Origin: Mucilaginibacter dorajii
GTDB taxonomy: Bacteria > Bacteroidota > Bacteroidia > Sphingobacteriales > Sphingobacteriaceae
Assembly (NCBI RefSeq): GCF_024808255.1
Contig: NZ_JANTYS010000002.1
Span: 62,001 to 126,000 of the forward strand
Direction: 5' to 3'
Length of the DNA stretch: 64,000 nucleotides
Part shown: in pieces, positions 61,806 to 64,000 of the stretch
Layout: every line of letters starts with the position of its first letter
Position numbering within the stretch: position 1 is the first letter of the stretch
Program-made: the position numbers and the translations under genes
Notes under the pieces: generated by a model
Databases searched by the model: none
Told to the model about the DNA's origin: nothing
The model's input: the letters and a program-made list of their open reading frames with translations, nothing else

Positions 61806-63773
61806 ATGGGGAAACCACTATTTATCCATAAACTTCGTTTATATACGCGGTGTATTATGATGTATAGTGTGCTGATAGGTACCGTTCACATCAATACCGG
61901 TACATTCTCCTGCCAGGCACAACCCAGTCGCATAAATACGTTAATTAAGAGCCTCGATAAGGCAAAGCACGACACAGACAGGGTCAATATTTACTATTCA
62001 ATTTCCAGGTTATATTGGAGTAAAAATGCCGATAGCGCCCTGTTAATGGCCGGAAAATCCCTTGATCTGGCAAAAAAAATTCATTTCGAAAAAGGTATTG
62101 CGCTGGCGTATCTTGCAAAAGGGGTAGCCCTGGGATACAAAGGAAATTGGCCCGAAGCACTGGACTCCCATTTGCAGTGCCTGCGCATCAGCGAAAAACT
62201 GGGTATGGAAGGATTGAGCGAGAACGAATATGGTAACATAGCGGGCCTGTACACCTCTATGGACGATTACCCCAAAGCACTTTATTATAACCAGCAAGCT
62301 TATAAGATAGCCATCAAACAAAAAGGCCCCGCACGTAATGGCATCTTCAACCTGCTGGTAAACATGGGGGAAATATTTAAGAAAAAAGGTCAGCCAGATT
62401 CGGCTATTGCCTATAACTCCAGGGCACTGGTTATAGCTAAACGAATCAAAGATCCCGTCGATATGGCTGCTGCAATGTATAATATTGCCGAAAATTTGAT
62501 TACCAACAAAAAATACCTGGTGGCCAACACTTATTTGACAGGGGCCCTTTATATTGCCAAAAAAGCAGGAGATGACGAAGATGTTGCCTACTGCCATGGT
62601 GGCCTGGCACTCACCTCCTATTATACCGGCAAATACCATTTGAGTATGTTGTATGCCCAAAAATGTCTTAAAGAAAGCAAAAAATCCGGCATTCTTGAAC
62701 TCATTCAAACCGCCTATAGGGTATTGTATTTAACCCATCAAAAAACCGGAGGGTATAAGCAGGCCTTATATTACCGGAACCTTGAAATTGCATTAAACGA
62801 CAGCCTAAAAACGGCGGAAAAAGAAAAAGCCATTAAAGACATACAGTTAACCTACGAACTGGATAAAAAACAGGCACAAATTAACCTGTTGAATAAAGAT
62901 AAAATTATCAATAGAAAAGAGCTGGAAAAAGTGCGGTTAAAACGGGACATCTTAACAGGCGGAGCCATACTTTTATTGTTACTGGCTATGATCCAGTTCC
63001 GCAGTTATCGGCAAAAGAGGAAGCTCAATGAGCAGCTTGCTTTGCAAAATAAAAATATATCAGCACAAAATCTTCAACTGGAAGAATTGGTGCATGTGAA
63101 AGACCGCCTGTTTTCTATTATCGGGCACGACCTGAGGGGTCCCATCCAAACCGTGAGCCAGATGATGAACATTGTAAAGGAAAAAAGTTTGCCCCAGGAA
63201 GAACATGAATTTTGGATCGAGAAAATATGCGATACGCTTTTAATGACCTCCAAATTAGCCGAAAACCTGTTGTATTGGGCAAAAAGCCAATTAGACGGAA
63301 TACAGCCCAACCCTACCTGCTTTGATGTGCAAAAGGTAATCGATCAAAATATTACGCTGCTGAAACAACGGGCGGCTGAAAAGAAAGTGCTGATAACCGG
63401 TATGGAGAAAGCCGGACCGGAAACCGTATATGGCGACGAAACGATGATTGATATTGTGATCAGGAACTTATTAGAAAACGCGGTAAAGTTTTCAAAAGCA
63501 GGCGATCAGATCACGGTAACCGCCGAAAAACAAGAGAACTTTACGGTAGTAACAATAAAAGACAACGGAAGGGGCATCCCGGCGGAAGCACAGTCCCTGA
63601 TATTTAACAAGTTTGTTTCGCACACTACTTTTGGCACGGCCAGCGAAAAAGGAAGCGGGCTTGGTCTTTTATTATGTAAAGAATTGGTAGAAAGCAACAA
63701 TGGCACCCTATGGTTTGAAAGCAGGGAAGGCATCGGAAGTTCGTTCTATTTCAGTATACCAGCATCGAAATGA
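61806..63773 (+). CDS. TPR sensor histidine kinase
   Basis: A 655-aa protein. Export signal or anchor near 15-38, TPR repeats at 60-330 (ALYYNQQAYKIA; IAYNSRALVIAKRI), then a coiled coil, membrane segment (ILTGGAILLLLLAMIQF), HisKA with H in FSIIGHDLRGPIQTVSQ, and HATPase with N box NLLENAVKF, DNGRGIP and GSGLGLLLCKEL. A periplasmic TPR-sensing kinase; its regulator is not in the window. Confidence 0.9.
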   Translation: MGKPLFIHKLRLYTRCIMMYSVLIGTVHINTGTFSCQAQPSRINTLIKSLDKAKHDTDRVNIYYSISRLYWSKNADSALLMAGKSLDLAKKIHFEKGIALAYLAKGVALGYKGNWPEALDSHLQCLRISEKLGMEGLSENEYGNIAGLYTSMDDYPKALYYNQQAYKIAIKQKGPARNGIFNLLVNMGEIFKKKGQPDSAIAYNSRALVIAKRIKDPVDMAAAMYNIAENLITNKKYLVANTYLTGALYIAKKAGDDEDVAYCHGGLALTSYYTGKYHLSMLYAQKCLKESKKSGILELIQTAYRVLYLTHQKTGGYKQALYYRNLEIALNDSLKTAEKEKAIKDIQLTYELDKKQAQINLLNKDKIINRKELEKVRLKRDILTGGAILLLLLAMIQFRSYRQKRKLNEQLALQNKNISAQNLQLEELVHVKDRLFSIIGHDLRGPIQTVSQMMNIVKEKSLPQEEHEFWIEKICDTLLMTSKLAENLLYWAKSQLDGIQPNPTCFDVQKVIDQNITLLKQRAAEKKVLITGMEKAGPETVYGDETMIDIVIRNLLENAVKFSKAGDQITVTAEKQENFTVVTIKDNGRGIPAEAQSLIFNKFVSHTTFGTASEKGSGLGLLLCKELVESNNGTLWFESREGIGSSFYFSIPASK

Positions 63774-63789
63774 ATCTTGATACCTGACA

Positions 63790-64000
63790 CTAACTACTTG
63801 CTACCGAATACGAACTCACATTACTATAATCTATATTAGTAACCACCGTATAATCGGGTACAAAGGTATTTTCGCTGCTTAGGGCCATGTCAAGCTCAAA
63901 GGTGGCCGGGTATGGAGTTTTCAGCAGACTACCTTTGGGGATGTAGGGAAACAGTTCGCCGTAGGTTTGAATCTGGCTGTGGTTAATGCGGCGGTAAATG
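63790..64000 (-). CDS. Unidentified gene, C-terminal fragment at window edge
   Basis: The open frame on the minus strand ends at TAG 63790-63792. The 69 visible residues include YGELFPYIPKGSLLKTPYPA and FVPDYTVVTNIDYS. No family recognised; start outside the window. Confidence 0.55.
   Translation of the reverse strand, partial: IYRRINHSQIQTYGELFPYIPKGSLLKTPYPATFELDMALSSENTFVPDYTVVTNIDYSNVSSYSVASS

Overview
The window reads as DNA of a Bacteroidota bacterium of the Sphingobacteriaceae type (Mucilaginibacter or Pedobacter-like). The basis is SusC/SusD proteins, a FecR/ECF sigma pair, TAnnTTTG-type promoter boxes, no Shine-Dalgarno use, and a CTnDOT-style conjugation module. Positions 1 to about 49,630 look like most of one integrative conjugative element (ICE); its left end lies outside the window. 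From tRNA-His (49,630-49,704) rightward the content is ordinary chromosome.

Layout of the ICE. (1) 1-7.8 kb is a defence cluster: the N-terminal part of a nuclease-STAND ATPase; a retron operon (45-aa ORF, phosphoribosyltransferase-like protein, winged-helix-like protein, structured ncRNA, reverse transcriptase); an HNH-like protein; a divergent LRR-TIR protein; and two tandem homologous structured RNA elements, each with its own promoter-like box and terminator, leading into a small membrane protein. (2) 7.8-18.6 kb is a leftward transfer operon: traE, traF, the VirB4-like traG, a lipoprotein, three tandem traI-like genes, traJ, traK, traL and traM. An unidentified cytoplasmic protein and a histone H1-like protein follow. 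(3) 18.6-25.3 kb holds RteC-, LuxR- and Crp-like regulators, a complete group II intron, and a small operon (GNAT, threonine-dehydrogenase-like, 28-aa membrane peptide). (4) 25.6-43.5 kb is a leftward nutrient-uptake cluster: ECF sigma, FecR, SusC, SusD, S9 peptidase, GH2 glycosidase with a helical C-terminus, thioredoxin-like protein, aldose 1-epimerase and M16 peptidase. (5) 43.6-49.6 kb holds the VirD4-type coupling protein, relaxase, relaxosome protein, a candidate oriT, and a large serine recombinase whose reading frame ends inside tRNA-His.

A 15-bp palindrome occurs three times: once in front of the tra operon and twice between the mob genes and the recombinase. It is a good candidate for a shared operator coordinating transfer and recombination.

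The chromosome part carries a copper-type P-ATPase, RNase HI, sucC, a SWIM/DUF6493-like pair, an antitoxin/PIN toxin pair, a second HNH-like protein, a 46-aa membrane peptide, a TPR histidine kinase, and several dispersed repeats, one family present in inverted copies at 54.2 and 61.4 kb.

The observation most likely to be new is the tandem RNA pair at 6,704-7,218. The two share a promoter position, a CGGAGGA loop held by stems of different sequence, two internal motifs and a conserved 3' block before the terminator. I cannot assign them to a known RNA family. All calls come from reading the sequence; no database search was run.
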